Notes: a model not told the origin generated them from the letters alone. A stretch of 64,000 bases of DNA from Agromyces sp. 3263 (GCF_031456545.1 NZ_JAVDUV010000001.1:2232001-2296000); one strand, 5' to 3'; shown: positions 45,916 to 57,289, counted from the stretch's first letter. A program made the numbers and translations.

Positions 45916-48900
45916 ATGAAGGCAGACTCCCCGAAATGGATCGTCATGGGTCCGGCTGCGTCGCCGGCTGAACAGGCTGCCCTCAACAAGCTGCGCGACC
46001 TGCTGCCCGACGACGGCATCACCACGGGGTGGGTGAACGTCACGTTCGTCGACAACCAGGGCGGCTTCAACGAGGTCGACGTGCTGTTGCTGACGAAGAA
46101 CGGCCTGTTCGTCGTGGAGCTCAAGGGCTGGCATGGCACGGTGCTGGTCAAGCCGAACCGTTGGTTCCAGAACGGTAAGGACATGGGCAACCCGCCCGTC
46201 GCGAACAACAACAAGGCCAAGCGACTGTCGGGGCTGCTGCAGGGCGTGACGATCAAGCACGCTGCCGGGTTCAAGCTGCCGTTCGTGCGATCGGTCATGG
46301 TGCTGCACGGCGCGAATTCCAACGTCGTGGTGCAGGGCAAGATCGAAGCGCTGACCACACTCGACGGCTACAGTGTGAGCCTCAAGGGCGACGGGGTGTC
46401 CTTCTCGAAGTTCCTGGCGACGCCGGCGACGCACGCTGACGATCTGGTCAGCGAGGCGAAGGCAAAGCAGATCCGAGCCGTGATCGCCGCCGCCGATCTG
46501 AAGCCGACTCCGAAGACTCGTAAGGTTGGTGACTACGACCTGGCCGACGCTGACCCGCTGGGGGAGGACGAGGAGTGGACGGACCTCCTCGCGACGCACC
46601 CGATCACGAAGGATCGCCGTCGCATCCGCGTGTTCAAGGTGCCCCGCGGCGCGTCGAAGGAGATGGCGTCCGACATCCAGCGTCACGCGCTCCGTGAGTA
46701 CCGACTGACGAACGGCATCTCACACCCTGGTATCACCCGTCCGCTCGAATACGTGGATTCCGAGGTCGGCCCGGCGCTCGTTTTCGCATACGACGAGCGA
46801 GAGCAGCCGCTCACCGACTACCTCACCGAGCACGCCGCAACGCTTTCGCTCGACGAACGGGTGGCGCTGATCCGCAAGATCGGTGAAGTCATCAAGGCGG
46901 CGCATTCGCGGCGGGTGATGCACCGCGCGCTCTCTCCACTGCGCGTTACCGTGCGCGCGAGCAAGAAGAAGGGCGCGACGGTCGCGGTTCGCGACTGGTT
47001 CGCCGGTCAGCGCACGAGCGAGGGTTCGACGCTGTCGCGCACGTTGCTTGGAACAAACGACATCCCCGAGGCGATCGACGAAGCGCAGTGGGGATATCTC
47101 GCGCCCGAGGTGGTGCAGTATCTCGGCGAACCATCGCCGATCGCGCTCGATGTCTACGGTCTCGGCGCGCTGGCATACCGCATCCTGACGGATCGCGACC
47201 CTGCTGAGAACGGCAAGGACTTACACGAGCTGTACCAGTCGGCATCGTCGCTTGATCCGATCGCGGTGCAGCCGGATCTTCCCGAGGTGTTCGCGAAGGT
47301 CGTGCGCGAGTCGACGGCGTTCGATGAGGCTCATCGCCCGACCGATGTCGGCGCCTTGCTCGCGCTGTTCGAGGATGCGTTCCGCGACTACGCAGGTTGG
47401 GCTGAGCCGGTCGCCGTCGATATCGACCCGTTGGATGCTTCGCCGGGTGAGATCGTTGGCGAGCGCTTCGAGATCAAGGCGCGGCGCGGTTCGGGCACGA
47501 CGGGTGTTGCCCTGCTCGTGGACGACTACGACTCGGGTCGCGAAAGCGTGATTCTGAAGCTCGCACGAGATGAGGATGCCGCGGCGCGACTCGCGGTTGA
47601 GGCCGAGGTCCTTCGTGGCCTCGATCATCCCCGCGTCGTGAGACTCCTCGATGGCCCGCTCGAGGTGGGTGGCCGGGCGGGGCTCCTCTTGAGCGATGCG
47701 GGCGCGGAGACGCTCGCCACGCGGCTGCAGACTGAGGGTCGCTCGACGCTCGAGCAGCTTGAGAACTACGGGCGCGACCTCCTCGAAGCGGTGCGGTACC
47801 TCGACTCGAGGGGCATCTTCCACCGCGACATCAAGCCCGCGAACCTGGCGATCGCGCCTGACCCGGGCACCCGTAAGCCGCGACTGACGCTGTTCGATCT
47901 CTCGCTCGCTCGCGAGCCGCTCACGCACACGAAGTCGGGTTCCCGCCCGTATCTCGACCCGTATCTCGATCAGCCGGGGCGGCGCGAGTTCGACCGGGCG
48001 GCGGAGCTCTTCTCGGTGGCGGCGACCTTGTTCGAGATGTCGGCCGGGGTGCCGCCGTTCTGGCCTGGCGGCAACGCACCAGAGCGTCCCGACGAGGCGG
48101 CGGTGGTGCAGGCGAGCCAGTTCGAGGAGTCGGTGGCGTCGGCACTCACGGAGTTCTTCACCCGGGCGCTCGCTCCGGTCGCGCGTGACCGATTCGAGAC
48201 CCTCGAGACCTTCGCGGCCGCTTGGCAGGGCGTCTTTACGCCCCTTGATCTGGTGGTCCAAGATGACTCGGCGACCGAGCAACTCGACGCCCTGGCCGCA
48301 TCGGCGACGCTCGACACTCCGCTCTCCGATTCTGGGTTGAGCGCTCGCGCCCGCTCGGGCCTCACCCGCCTCAGAGTGTCGACGGTCGGAGAACTCCTTG
48401 GCGTACCGCCGATGCAGATCAACCAGATTCGTGGCCTCGGTGAGTTGCATCGCAAAGAGGTACAGCGTCGCGTCCGCGAGTGGCGGACGCGACTGGCTGC
48501 GGGATCGAGTCCCGCAGCCACCGAGACGCCGGCCGGTCGGCAGTCGATCGAGCAGTTCCGGTCGAAGCTCATTCCGCAGCGCCGTACGGCTGAGAACTCC
48601 AAACAGATCGAAGTGCTTCGCCTCCTGCTCGGCGAAGACGAGACGCCGGGCGGCGTGGCTTGGCCGACGCTGACGTCGATCGCTGATCGCCTCGGCCTGC
48701 AAGTGGCGGCGGTGTCGCGTCTCGTGACCGAGGCGGTGCGTCGTTGGCGTAAGGACAGCAAGCTCCTGCAGATCGCGGTCAACGACGTCGTGCGTATCGT
48801 CGCCGACGCCGGGCTCGTGGCGACGCTCGATGAGGTGGCCGACCAGTTGCTGATGGACTACGGCTCGTCGAAGGTCGGCGATGAGCGTCGCCGGCACGCA

Positions 48901-50052
48901 CGTGGGCTTGTGCGGGCCGTCATCGAGCTGGATGCCGCCGCGGAGACCCCGCGGCTCGACAAGCGTCGCCCGCGTGATGACCAGGCTCCCGTGTTGCTCG
49001 CCATTGTCGGTGACGCTGACCGGCCGTCGTCGGAGCAGTTGCTTGCGATGGGGCGGCAGCTCGGCGATGAGGTCGACAAGCTCCTGCGTACCCAGGATGT
49101 GGCCCCTGCCGCAGCCGTGCGTGACCGACTTCGACGACTCGTTCCCGATCAGGTGTCGCTGTCGGATGCCCGACTGCTCGAGCTCGCCGTTGCGGCGTCG
49201 ACGACGGGTGCGAAGTCGAGTCTCGACGAGGTGTATTCGGTGGATCTCACGCCCGCCCGCGCGATCGAGGTGACACTCGCCGGGGTCGCCGTACGTGAGC
49301 TTTCCATCGACAGCATCGAGCGCCGTGTGCGCGGACGGTTCAGGCGTATCGCGGCGATCCCGTCCCGGCCTGCACTCGACGAGATCATTCAGCGGACGCA
49401 TCCGCACCTGGAGTGGAACTCCGGGCGCTACGCGGTGCGCGAGGGGTCGACGTTCGGCGCCTCGACGCGATCGGTGACGACGTTGCAGGGCTCCCTCCCG
49501 AACGACCAGTTGGCGCGCGCCCTCGCCGGGTCGGTGCAGGAGCGCAGTGCCCTAGCGCTCACGACGGCGTGGTCGCATTACGACGCGGCCGCGGCGACGC
49601 TCAGCGCCCGATTCGGCCTCGAGGTCGTCGACCTGGCCGCGCTCGTGGTTGAACGACTGCATGAGGCCGCGGCGCAGCTCGGTGCCGACTGGGCGGTCGT
49701 GGTCGGTGCGGACGCACCGTCGGCGGGGGCTGGCGACCGACGCAACCTGCAGGAGCTCGCGAAGCGGGCGGTCACCGAGGCGTGGGCCGGACTCGAGGCT
49801 CGCACAGAACCGTTGCTCTTCACCGACCCGGCGGTGCTCGCTCACCTTGGGCTCGTCGACCTCATCGGGCGCGCGATGGACCTGACGACCGCCCGTGCCG
49901 GCGCACGCTGGTTCCTCCTTCCGCAACGCTCGGCCGCCGCAGTGCCCGACCTCGACGGGGTGCCGATGCCGTTCGGTGCCGATCGTTGGATCGAACTCCC
50001 CACGAATCTGGCAGCGGTGCTGCCGACGCAACCCACGAAGGTGACGAAGTGA
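45916..50052 (+). CDS. pglW: PglW, NERD-domain tandem-kinase protein of BREX type 2
   Basis: A 1378-residue PglW. The NERD nuclease-related domain is at residues 12-110 (NEVDVLLLTKNGLFVVELKGWHG). A first kinase domain (about 215-480) is degenerate: HRA at 336-338 replaces HRD. A second domain (about 515-780) keeps Lys548, H636-R637-D638 with N643, and DLS (D661) for DFG, so it can be active. A helix-hairpin-like piece near 800-850 and a long C-terminal helical region follow. In Streptomyces Pgl, PglW is a Ser/Thr kinase needed for phage growth limitation. The ATG at 45916 is chosen for its GGAG site eight bases upstream. It overlaps pglX by 4 bp. Confidence 0.93.
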   Translation: MKADSPKWIVMGPAASPAEQAALNKLRDLLPDDGITTGWVNVTFVDNQGGFNEVDVLLLTKNGLFVVELKGWHGTVLVKPNRWFQNGKDMGNPPVANNNKAKRLSGLLQGVTIKHAAGFKLPFVRSVMVLHGANSNVVVQGKIEALTTLDGYSVSLKGDGVSFSKFLATPATHADDLVSEAKAKQIRAVIAAADLKPTPKTRKVGDYDLADADPLGEDEEWTDLLATHPITKDRRRIRVFKVPRGASKEMASDIQRHALREYRLTNGISHPGITRPLEYVDSEVGPALVFAYDEREQPLTDYLTEHAATLSLDERVALIRKIGEVIKAAHSRRVMHRALSPLRVTVRASKKKGATVAVRDWFAGQRTSEGSTLSRTLLGTNDIPEAIDEAQWGYLAPEVVQYLGEPSPIALDVYGLGALAYRILTDRDPAENGKDLHELYQSASSLDPIAVQPDLPEVFAKVVRESTAFDEAHRPTDVGALLALFEDAFRDYAGWAEPVAVDIDPLDASPGEIVGERFEIKARRGSGTTGVALLVDDYDSGRESVILKLARDEDAAARLAVEAEVLRGLDHPRVVRLLDGPLEVGGRAGLLLSDAGAETLATRLQTEGRSTLEQLENYGRDLLEAVRYLDSRGIFHRDIKPANLAIAPDPGTRKPRLTLFDLSLAREPLTHTKSGSRPYLDPYLDQPGRREFDRAAELFSVAATLFEMSAGVPPFWPGGNAPERPDEAAVVQASQFEESVASALTEFFTRALAPVARDRFETLETFAAAWQGVFTPLDLVVQDDSATEQLDALAASATLDTPLSDSGLSARARSGLTRLRVSTVGELLGVPPMQINQIRGLGELHRKEVQRRVREWRTRLAAGSSPAATETPAGRQSIEQFRSKLIPQRRTAENSKQIEVLRLLLGEDETPGGVAWPTLTSIADRLGLQVAAVSRLVTEAVRRWRKDSKLLQIAVNDVVRIVADAGLVATLDEVADQLLMDYGSSKVGDERRRHARGLVRAVIELDAAAETPRLDKRRPRDDQAPVLLAIVGDADRPSSEQLLAMGRQLGDEVDKLLRTQDVAPAAAVRDRLRRLVPDQVSLSDARLLELAVAASTTGAKSSLDEVYSVDLTPARAIEVTLAGVAVRELSIDSIERRVRGRFRRIAAIPSRPALDEIIQRTHPHLEWNSGRYAVREGSTFGASTRSVTTLQGSLPNDQLARALAGSVQERSALALTTAWSHYDAAAATLSARFGLEVVDLAALVVERLHEAAAQLGADWAVVVGADAPSAGAGDRRNLQELAKRAVTEAWAGLEARTEPLLFTDPAVLAHLGLVDLIGRAMDLTTARAGARWFLLPQRSAAAVPDLDGVPMPFGADRWIELPTNLAAVLPTQPTKVTK

Positions 50053-53000
50053 TCGACTCCGCCCAGCTCCTTGCCGACCTCAAGGGGCAGCTCAAGCTGC
50101 TCGAGGCCGACCTGACGGCGCGCGCCGATGATGTGACGAACGGGTGGGGTGCAGCACTCCGCACCGAGCACGCGAACGCGACGGCGCGCGAACGCACCGG
50201 CCTGCCGTGGATCGACTGGCGCAACGGCCAGGTCGCCCAGGCCGCGGTGGCTTGGATTCTCGCGACGGTGTTCATCCGCTTCGCCGAAGACAACGATCTG
50301 CTCGAGGGTGTGACGATCGACGGTGCACGCGCGGCACTGCCCTGGTTCGCCGGCCCCGGCGAAAGGCTGGAGCGGGCGGTCGAGCACCAGTCAGCGTTCT
50401 TCACGGCGAACCCGACGGCGGCTGGCCCGGACTGGCTCAAGCAGTCGTTCTCGGCGCTCGCGTCGCTGCCCGCGGGGCGCGCGCTCGTCGACCCCGCGCA
50501 CTCGCCGGTGTGGAGGGCGCCGATCTCGGGTGAAGCGGCCGACCGGCTGCTCGACTTTTGGCGCGTGACGGATTCGAGTGGTGCGCTTGTGCGCGACTTC
50601 ACCGACTCCGCGCTTGACACCCGGTTTCTCGGCGACCTCTACCAAGACCTCTCGGAGTTCGCGAAGAAGCAGTACGCCCTGCTGCAGACTCCGGTGTTCG
50701 TCGAGGAGTTCATCCTTGACCAGACGCTGACCCCGGCGATCGCCGAGTTTGGGCTCGAGAGCTTGAAGCTCATCGACCCGACGTGCGGCTCGGGGCACTT
50801 CTTGCTTGGTGCATTCGGCCGGCTCGTGGACGCGTGGACCGTCGAAGCACCGGCATTGGATGCTCGAGAGCGTGTTGCGAAGGCGCTCGCCTCTGTGCAC
50901 GGCGTCGACCTCAACCCGTTCGCGGTCGCGATCGCGCGCTTTCGGCTCACGGTCGCCGCGTTGCAAGCGGCGGGCGACCGAACGCTTGTCGCCGCACCTG
51001 ACTATCACCTCAAGCTCGCAATCGGTGACTCGCTGCTCGGCTCGCAGGCGTCGAGCGTGAGGCTCTTCGACGGTGAGAATGCTGATGCATTCGAGTACTC
51101 AGTCGAAGACCTCGCGGGATACCACGGCATCTTGCAGCAGAACCAGTACCACGTCGTCGTGGGCAACCCGCCCTACATTGCTGTATCCGACCGGGCCCAA
51201 AAGAAGACCTATGGGCAACTCTATTCCGCGTGCTCCGGTCATTGGGTTCTCTCGGTGCCCTTCATGCAGTTGTTCTTCGAACTCGCGGTACGAAGCGAAT
51301 CAACGGCCGGATCCGGTTATGTGGGACAGATTACGTCCGACTCCTTCTCGAAACGCGAATTCGGCGAAACTCTGGTTCGTGACTTCTTGTCAGGGAACGA
51401 CCTTGCCAGTCCGGTCGATCTAACATTGGTGGTCGATTCAGCGGGCGCATGGATCCCTGGCCACAACTTCGAAGGCACTCCAACCGTAATGCTTTTCGGC
51501 AGGAGGCGACGGCCGATTTCAACCACCGTGCGCGTGGTCGAAAGCATCCGAAGCGAAGCGGGACGACCGGAGGTCCCTTCCCGTAGCGCCACCTGGCAGG
51601 AGATAGTCGCTGCGGCCAACGGGGAACTTCTGTCTGGCGAGTTCGTGGCGGCCGAGGAATCCCCGCGGAGTCTGATTGCTGAGCACCCCTGGGTTCTCCG
51701 ACACGGAGCAAAGCCGCTTCTGGACCAAATGATGGCGTCATCTGGACGTCGCGTTCGTGGCATGGTTGCACGAGCTGGGTTCTTTGGTGTCGTCGGCGTG
51801 GATGACGCGTTCGTGGTTCCGCAGGGCTTTGCGAGCAGAGTTCATCTTGAGAGCAGTTTTCGAAGGCTCGCAATCGGCGACGGAGTTCGTGACTACGCCG
51901 TGGACGCGAATGAAGAAGTCTATTTTCCGTATTCCTCGACGCACGTGCTAGATGGCGAACCCGCACGATTCCTTTGGCCGCTCCGTTCCTCGTTAGGTGG
52001 AAGGGCCTCATATTCGGGCCTCTCGTACGCGGCGGAGGGGCGTCCATGGCACGGCTGGCACCAACTTCCTCTTGATTCTGGTGCTAGTGCCGTATCAATT
52101 GTTTGGGCGGAGGTAGCTACGCACAATCACTTTTCACTTGATTCCGGATCGTATGCGTTTAAGCAAACCGCGCCGATCTTGAAGTTTGCCGGCAGTGTCT
52201 CGGGCGAAGACATCGAGGGACTCCTCGGTGTCCTCAATTCTTCAGTTGGTTGCTTCTACCTACGCCAGGTTTGCTATCCAAAGGATCGTTCGCCTGAAGA
52301 ATGGCGCAGTCGGTTCGCATTCAACGCGACGAACGTCACCAGAATGCCGTTGCCAGACCAGCTCCCGAACGTCCGCGGCAAGGAGCTGGCGCTGCTATCT
52401 CGCCATGTCTCGAGCGCTGATGCTAGCGCCATGCTGAATGGCACTGGAACCCGGAGAGACTTTTCCGAACGCGCAGCGAAGATGGGCGCATCATGGAATC
52501 TGTTTCGAGGCCGCATGATCTTCGAGCAGGAAGAACTGGACTGGGATGTCTACCGCCTGTATGGACTGATCGACGATGACCTGACGTACTCAGGTGACTT
52601 TGACGGGCTCGATCTCGGACAGCGCGCCTTCGAAATTGCCCTTGCACGTCGCGTTGCCGCTGGTGATGAGCAGACCATGTGGTTCGCAAGGCATGGTTCG
52701 ACTCCAATCACCGAACTGCCGGTCGAATGGCCGACAGACTACCGCGCCGTCGTGGAGCGTCGGCTCGAAGCGCTTGCCGCGAATCCGGGGGTGCGCCTGC
52801 TTGAACGACCCGAGTTCAAGCGACGCTGGGCGACGCGGTCGTGGGACGATCAGCTCGCCGATGCGCTCCGCGACGCGATGCTCAACCACCTGGAGTCCGC
52901 CGCACACTGGACCGACATGAACGGCCGCCCGGTGACCCGCTCGGTCAACGAACTCGCTGATCTCTTGAAGTCCGACGCCTGGTTCGTGGAACTCGCGTCG

Positions 53001-53621
53001 CTTGCGTACGGCGCCGATGCCGATCTCCGCACGGTCATCGGCAAGCTGCTCGACGACGAGTCGGTGCCTTACTTGGCGGCGCTGCGCTACAAGCCGAGTG
53101 GGTTCGAGAAGTTCCGGGCGTGGGAACACACGTGGGAGTTACAGCGCGCTGAAGATCGGGGTGAGCGCGTCGAGGTGCCTGTGCCGTCGAAGTACGGGCA
53201 GGGTGACTTCCGCAAGTCGACGTACTGGAAGGCACGCGGCAAACTCGACGTGCCGAAAGAGCGCTTCATTTCCTACCCCGGCACGAACCGAGCCAACGAC
53301 CCGAGCCCGGTCTACGGCTGGGCCGGCTGGAATCACGCCGATCGGGCTCAGGCCCTTGCGCGCCTCCCGATGGAGCTGCTCGCGGCTGGCGCAACGTCCG
53401 ACGACCTCGCACCCCTGATCGGTGGGCTCATCGAACTGCAGCCGTGGCTCGATCAGTGGCACGCCGAGCTCGACCCTAACCTCGGCGTCAGCCCTGCGTT
53501 GGCGATCAGCGGCCTGACCGACCAGTTGCTCACCCAACTCCAGCTCGCGCGCGACAGTGTCACCGGGTGGCAACCGCCCGTCGCGACTCGTGGCCGCGCC
53601 GCCTCGAAAGGCACCAAATGA
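50049..53621 (+). CDS. pglX: PglX, adenine-specific DNA methyltransferase of BREX type 2
   Basis: A 1190-residue class I N6-adenine methyltransferase, close to the usual PglX length. The AdoMet-binding motif is DPTCGSGHF (D243 onward) and the catalytic motif is NPPY at 373-376. The target-recognition region probably lies at about 400-840, followed by a conserved C-terminal domain ([19 protein letters not shown]). In BREX it methylates one strand of a non-palindromic site to mark self. The GTG start overlaps pglW (GTGA), and the end overlaps pglY (ATGA). It is intact, with no G-tract of the kind that drives Pgl phase variation in Streptomyces. Confidence 0.95.
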   Translation: MIDSAQLLADLKGQLKLLEADLTARADDVTNGWGAALRTEHANATARERTGLPWIDWRNGQVAQAAVAWILATVFIRFAEDNDLLEGVTIDGARAALPWFAGPGERLERAVEHQSAFFTANPTAAGPDWLKQSFSALASLPAGRALVDPAHSPVWRAPISGEAADRLLDFWRVTDSSGALVRDFTDSALDTRFLGDLYQDLSEFAKKQYALLQTPVFVEEFILDQTLTPAIAEFGLESLKLIDPTCGSGHFLLGAFGRLVDAWTVEAPALDARERVAKALASVHGVDLNPFAVAIARFRLTVAALQAAGDRTLVAAPDYHLKLAIGDSLLGSQASSVRLFDGENADAFEYSVEDLAGYHGILQQNQYHVVVGNPPYIAVSDRAQKKTYGQLYSACSGHWVLSVPFMQLFFELAVRSESTAGSGYVGQITSDSFSKREFGETLVRDFLSGNDLASPVDLTLVVDSAGAWIPGHNFEGTPTVMLFGRRRRPISTTVRVVESIRSEAGRPEVPSRSATWQEIVAAANGELLSGEFVAAEESPRSLIAEHPWVLRHGAKPLLDQMMASSGRRVRGMVARAGFFGVVGVDDAFVVPQGFASRVHLESSFRRLAIGDGVRDYAVDANEEVYFPYSSTHVLDGEPARFLWPLRSSLGGRASYSGLSYAAEGRPWHGWHQLPLDSGASAVSIVWAEVATHNHFSLDSGSYAFKQTAPILKFAGSVSGEDIEGLLGVLNSSVGCFYLRQVCYPKDRSPEEWRSRFAFNATNVTRMPLPDQLPNVRGKELALLSRHVSSADASAMLNGTGTRRDFSERAAKMGASWNLFRGRMIFEQEELDWDVYRLYGLIDDDLTYSGDFDGLDLGQRAFEIALARRVAAGDEQTMWFARHGSTPITELPVEWPTDYRAVVERRLEALAANPGVRLLERPEFKRRWATRSWDDQLADALRDAMLNHLESAAHWTDMNGRPVTRSVNELADLLKSDAWFVELASLAYGADADLRTVIGKLLDDESVPYLAALRYKPSGFEKFRAWEHTWELQRAEDRGERVEVPVPSKYGQGDFRKSTYWKARGKLDVPKERFISYPGTNRANDPSPVYGWAGWNHADRAQALARLPMELLAAGATSDDLAPLIGGLIELQPWLDQWHAELDPNLGVSPALAISGLTDQLLTQLQLARDSVTGWQPPVATRGRAASKGTK
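51200..52580 (+). other. Low-GC segment of pglX covering the probable target-recognition region
   Basis: Inside pglX the GC content falls: the 60 bases at 52081-52140 contain 29 G/C, against 45 of 60 at 50161-50220. The drop starts shortly after the catalytic NPPY motif and ends before the conserved C-terminal part. This fits replacement of the specificity region by recombination. Confidence 0.65.
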
Positions 53622-56600
53622 CCGCCCTGCCGCTCACCACGCCGCTTCGTGACCTCATCACGATTCCGACGCGCATCGACTCCGCCGACTTCGTGCTCAA
53701 ACTGCACGACGGCGTCGCCGCTGCCGACCGCACTCTCGCCGACTATGTAGTCACCGACGCCATTGCCGAGGCGTTCGACGACGCACTCGGTCTCGTCGAG
53801 CATGCCGTGACGAACCGCACGTCGCGCGGCACGTACATCCACGGCTCGTTCGGTGCCGGTAAGTCGCACTTCATGGCCGTGCTGCACCTGCTCCTCACCC
53901 AGCACTTGCCCGCGCGCGAAGTGCCGGGCATCGGGCCGGTGGTGAGCAAGCACCTCGACGTGCTCGAAAAGCGCTTCTTCGCCGTCGACTACCACCTGAT
54001 CGGGGCGAAGAGCTTCGAGTCGGCGCTGTTCTCGGGCTACCTCGACACCGTCGCGGCGAAGCATCCGGAATCACCTCTGCCGTTCCTCCACGTCAGCGAC
54101 CAGCTTCTCGAAGACGCCAAGCAGCAGCGCGCAACGTTCGGCGACGACCAGTTCTTCGCGGCCGTCTCGACCGACAGCACCGGCGGCGGTTGGGGTGCGC
54201 TGGCGACCGGATGGGATGCGGCATCCTTCGACGCCGCGATTGCGCAGTCGACCGGTAACGCGGACCGCGACCGACTCGTGAGCGACCTCACCTCGACCCT
54301 GTTCAAGGGCTACACGAACGCCGGCGCCTGGGTCGACATCTCGACGGGTCTGAAGACCATCAGCAACCACGCTCAGAGCCTCGGCTATGACGGTGTCGTG
54401 CTGTTCCTCGACGAACTCGTGCTCTGGCTCGGCCAGCACATCTCCAACCAGGAGTTCGTGCAGGGCGAGATATCCAAGGTCGCCAAGCTTGTCGAGACCG
54501 GGACCGGTAGCCTTCCCGTGCCCTTCATCTCGTTCGTCGCCCGGCAGCGCGACCTCGCGCAGTTCCTCGGCAGCAGCACGCTCGGGGTCGAGCGTGAAGC
54601 GCAGCAGCAGACCTTCAACTACTGGGACGACCGGTTCGACAAGATCCAGCTGCGCGCGGCCGACCTGCCGAAGATCGTCAAGCAGCGCCTGCTGCAGCCA
54701 GTCGATCAGGACGCCGACGACACGCTCAAGTCGGCGCTCGCCCGCGTGCGCCACGACAACACCGCCTGGAACAACCTCCTCGCCGACGAGGCATCCTCGG
54801 GCGAAGCCGAGTTCTCGAGCGTGTATCCGTTCTCGCCCGCGCTCGTCGACGCGATGGTCGCCCTCTCAAATCTCATGCAGCGGGAGCGCACCGCGCTGAA
54901 GCTCATGGGTGAGCTGCTCGTCGACGGTCGCGACGAGCTCACTGCCGGCGACGTCATCCCGGTTGGCGACCTGTACGAGCCGGTCGCGCTCGGCACGCTC
55001 AAGCCGCTGGACGACACGATGCAGCAGCACTTCGCGATCTCGGCGACGTTCTACGTCGAGAAGCTTCGTCCATACCTGCTCAATAAGCATGCGCTCAGCG
55101 AGGAAGCCGCCGCGGGGCTGCCGCGAATCCACCCGTTCCGCAACGAAGACCGTCTCGCCAAGACGCTGCTCGTCGCGGCGCTCGCCCCCGGCGCAGCTTC
55201 GTTGAAGAACCTCACCGCCTCGAAGCTGCACTCGCTCAACTTCGGCTCGGTCACCGCGTTCGTGCCTGGCGCGGAGACTGCGCAGACGCTCGGGCTCGTG
55301 CGCAAATGGGCTGAAGAGTTCGGCGAGATCCACGTTGGTGAAGGTGTCGACCCCGTCATCTCAGTGCAGCTCTCGGGTGTCGACTACGACTCGATCCTCG
55401 ACCGCGTGCGCGGCGAAGACAGCCAGCCCGCGCGCCGCGCACTCGTACGCAAGCTTGTGCTCGAGGGTCTCGGACTCGGTGCCACGGTCGGGATGCTCGG
55501 CCAAGGCACCCCCTTCCCGCACGTGTGGCGCGGGCAGAAGCGCACCGCGTCGATCTGGTTCGGCAACATCCACAGCGGCAGCAACGACTTCAAGGACTAC
55601 GACTTCGAGACCGCCGAGGGCGAGTGGAAGGTCTTCATCGACTTCCCCTACGCAGCCGACGGGCAAACCGGTCCGCGCGACGACCTTGCGCGGATCACCG
55701 AGCTTCGCGAGAAGGGCATCGTCGCCGACACCATCGCGTGGCTGCCGAACTTCCTGACGGCGCCGCGGCAGAGCGACCTCGGGCGACTCGTCGTGCTCGA
55801 GTATCTGCTCACCGAGAACCGCTTCGATCAGTACGCCGATCACCTGCCCGTGAGCGACCGTCCCGCCGCAAGGCAGGCGCTCGAGAACAACCGCAGCAAC
55901 CTGCGCGAATCGTTCGGTCGCGCACTGCTCAGGGCGTACGGAGTCTCTGCGCCCGACGCCGCCGACGTCGACGAGCAGCTCCTGCCGAGCGAGACGTTCA
56001 CCTCACTCGTGCACGGGCTCACCCTACAACCGCCGGTCACCGGCACGCTCGCGGGCGGCCTCACCGGTGTCCTCGATCAGGCGTGGAAGAACGCGTACCC
56101 GAACCACCCCGATCTTGGCACTGTCGAGGTCAAGCGCCGGGAGCTCGACGAGACGCTGGCGCTGCTCGCCGAGACGGCCGAGCATTCTGGACGTCTGGAG
56201 TCGCTGAACCCGACCCAGAAACGAGTCGCTTCTGCCGTCGCCGTGCCGTTGAAGTTCGGCGTGCGCAACGAGAACATCTTCACCGCCCAGCTCGCTCAGT
56301 TCGGATGGCGCGACGATTTCACGCGCTGGGAGGCCGAACTCGGCGCTGCACTTACGGCAGCCGCCCTACGCGCGCGGCTCGAGCCCTGGGGCATGTCGCG
56401 CGATCTCGAAGACACGGTGCTGCTCGGCTGGTCGATCGTCGCCGACCGCGAATGGGTGCGCGGGGCCGCCGCCGTCGACCGACCAGCAGTCGGTTCGGTC
56501 ACGGATGACCTCGTGCTCCGAGCCGCGAATCTGCCCGATGAAGATTCGTGGACGCGGGCGAATTCGGTCGTTGCGCCGCTATTCGGTATCAGGGCGGAGA

Positions 56601-57289
56601 CGTACCGCAACTCAGGGGCGGTGCGGCGGCTCGGTGCGGCGATCGTCGACGCGGCGAAGTCGAAGAGTTCCGCAGCTTCCGAGCTCGTCTCGCAGCTCGA
56701 GGCGCACGCCGGGCAACTTGGCATCGACACGACGGCGGTTACCGGGCGGCTCGCGACCGCACGTAACGCGTCGGAGCTGCTCGGGTTGCTCGCGAAGGAG
56801 AACGAACCGAGGCTTGCGATCATCCGGCTCGCCGACACGACGCTCGTCGACTCGGCAGACGTGGTCGGCAAGTCGATCGCGAACGCAGATGCCGTCTCTC
56901 GGGCGCTCGAGGGAGCGGGCTGGGACTTCATCGCGAAGGCGGCGACGCTTGGTCGCGCAGAGGTCGACGACGCCATCGCGACACTTCAGCACGCCGCCGC
57001 TTCCAACGAGGCCATCGCACAGCTCGTTCCTCGACTGACCGAGGCCGCGCGCGTCGCGCGTGATGCGGTCATCAATGTGCCTGGGCCGACCCCGCCGAAT
57101 CCTCATGCGCCGACGCCGCCCGCGCCGATGCCGCCTGGCCCTGCTCGTCCTGACGGGCCGACGAGCGGGTCAACGTCAGCGGCTCCTGGCGAACTCGACT
57201 CGACGATCTCGAGTCTGCAGAAGGCGCTCGAGGCAGCACTCGGTGCGAATCCGAACAAGCACGTGCGCATCGACTGGTGGGTTGAGTGA
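53618..57289 (+). CDS. pglY: PglY, BREX ATPase (BrxC/PglY family)
   Basis: A 1223-residue P-loop ATPase. Walker A is GSFGAGKS (residues 76-83) and Walker B is VVLFLDEL (D265-E266). The first 450 residues form the ATPase core; the rest is helical, with a WFGNIHSGSNDFKDYDFE stretch near 650 and a Pro-rich linker (PGPTPPNPHAPTPP) near 1150 before the last helix. PglY/BrxC is the conserved ATPase of the BREX defence complex. Start and stop overlap pglX and pglZ, so stoichiometry is probably set by translational coupling. Slightly shorter than Streptomyces PglY. Confidence 0.94.
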   Translation: MTALPLTTPLRDLITIPTRIDSADFVLKLHDGVAAADRTLADYVVTDAIAEAFDDALGLVEHAVTNRTSRGTYIHGSFGAGKSHFMAVLHLLLTQHLPAREVPGIGPVVSKHLDVLEKRFFAVDYHLIGAKSFESALFSGYLDTVAAKHPESPLPFLHVSDQLLEDAKQQRATFGDDQFFAAVSTDSTGGGWGALATGWDAASFDAAIAQSTGNADRDRLVSDLTSTLFKGYTNAGAWVDISTGLKTISNHAQSLGYDGVVLFLDELVLWLGQHISNQEFVQGEISKVAKLVETGTGSLPVPFISFVARQRDLAQFLGSSTLGVEREAQQQTFNYWDDRFDKIQLRAADLPKIVKQRLLQPVDQDADDTLKSALARVRHDNTAWNNLLADEASSGEAEFSSVYPFSPALVDAMVALSNLMQRERTALKLMGELLVDGRDELTAGDVIPVGDLYEPVALGTLKPLDDTMQQHFAISATFYVEKLRPYLLNKHALSEEAAAGLPRIHPFRNEDRLAKTLLVAALAPGAASLKNLTASKLHSLNFGSVTAFVPGAETAQTLGLVRKWAEEFGEIHVGEGVDPVISVQLSGVDYDSILDRVRGEDSQPARRALVRKLVLEGLGLGATVGMLGQGTPFPHVWRGQKRTASIWFGNIHSGSNDFKDYDFETAEGEWKVFIDFPYAADGQTGPRDDLARITELREKGIVADTIAWLPNFLTAPRQSDLGRLVVLEYLLTENRFDQYADHLPVSDRPAARQALENNRSNLRESFGRALLRAYGVSAPDAADVDEQLLPSETFTSLVHGLTLQPPVTGTLAGGLTGVLDQAWKNAYPNHPDLGTVEVKRRELDETLALLAETAEHSGRLESLNPTQKRVASAVAVPLKFGVRNENIFTAQLAQFGWRDDFTRWEAELGAALTAAALRARLEPWGMSRDLEDTVLLGWSIVADREWVRGAAAVDRPAVGSVTDDLVLRAANLPDEDSWTRANSVVAPLFGIRAETYRNSGAVRRLGAAIVDAAKSKSSAASELVSQLEAHAGQLGIDTTAVTGRLATARNASELLGLLAKENEPRLAIIRLADTTLVDSADVVGKSIANADAVSRALEGAGWDFIAKAATLGRAEVDDAIATLQHAAASNEAIAQLVPRLTEAARVARDAVINVPGPTPPNPHAPTPPAPMPPGPARPDGPTSGSTSAAPGELDSTISSLQKALEAALGANPNKHVRIDWWVE

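Noticed and set aside
45583..46686. A minus-strand open frame across the pglW leader
   Set aside because: It covers the NERD-coding part of pglW in reverse, and no homology or ribosome site supports it.
47221..49407. A 728-codon minus-strand open frame inside pglW
   Set aside because: It is antisense to conserved kinase and C-terminal sequence of pglW and its translation is low-complexity Arg/Glu-rich.
50049..53621. Phase-variable homopolymer in pglX
   Set aside because: Streptomyces pglX switches by a G-tract. I see no long homopolymer in this copy, so phase variation by that route is unsupported.
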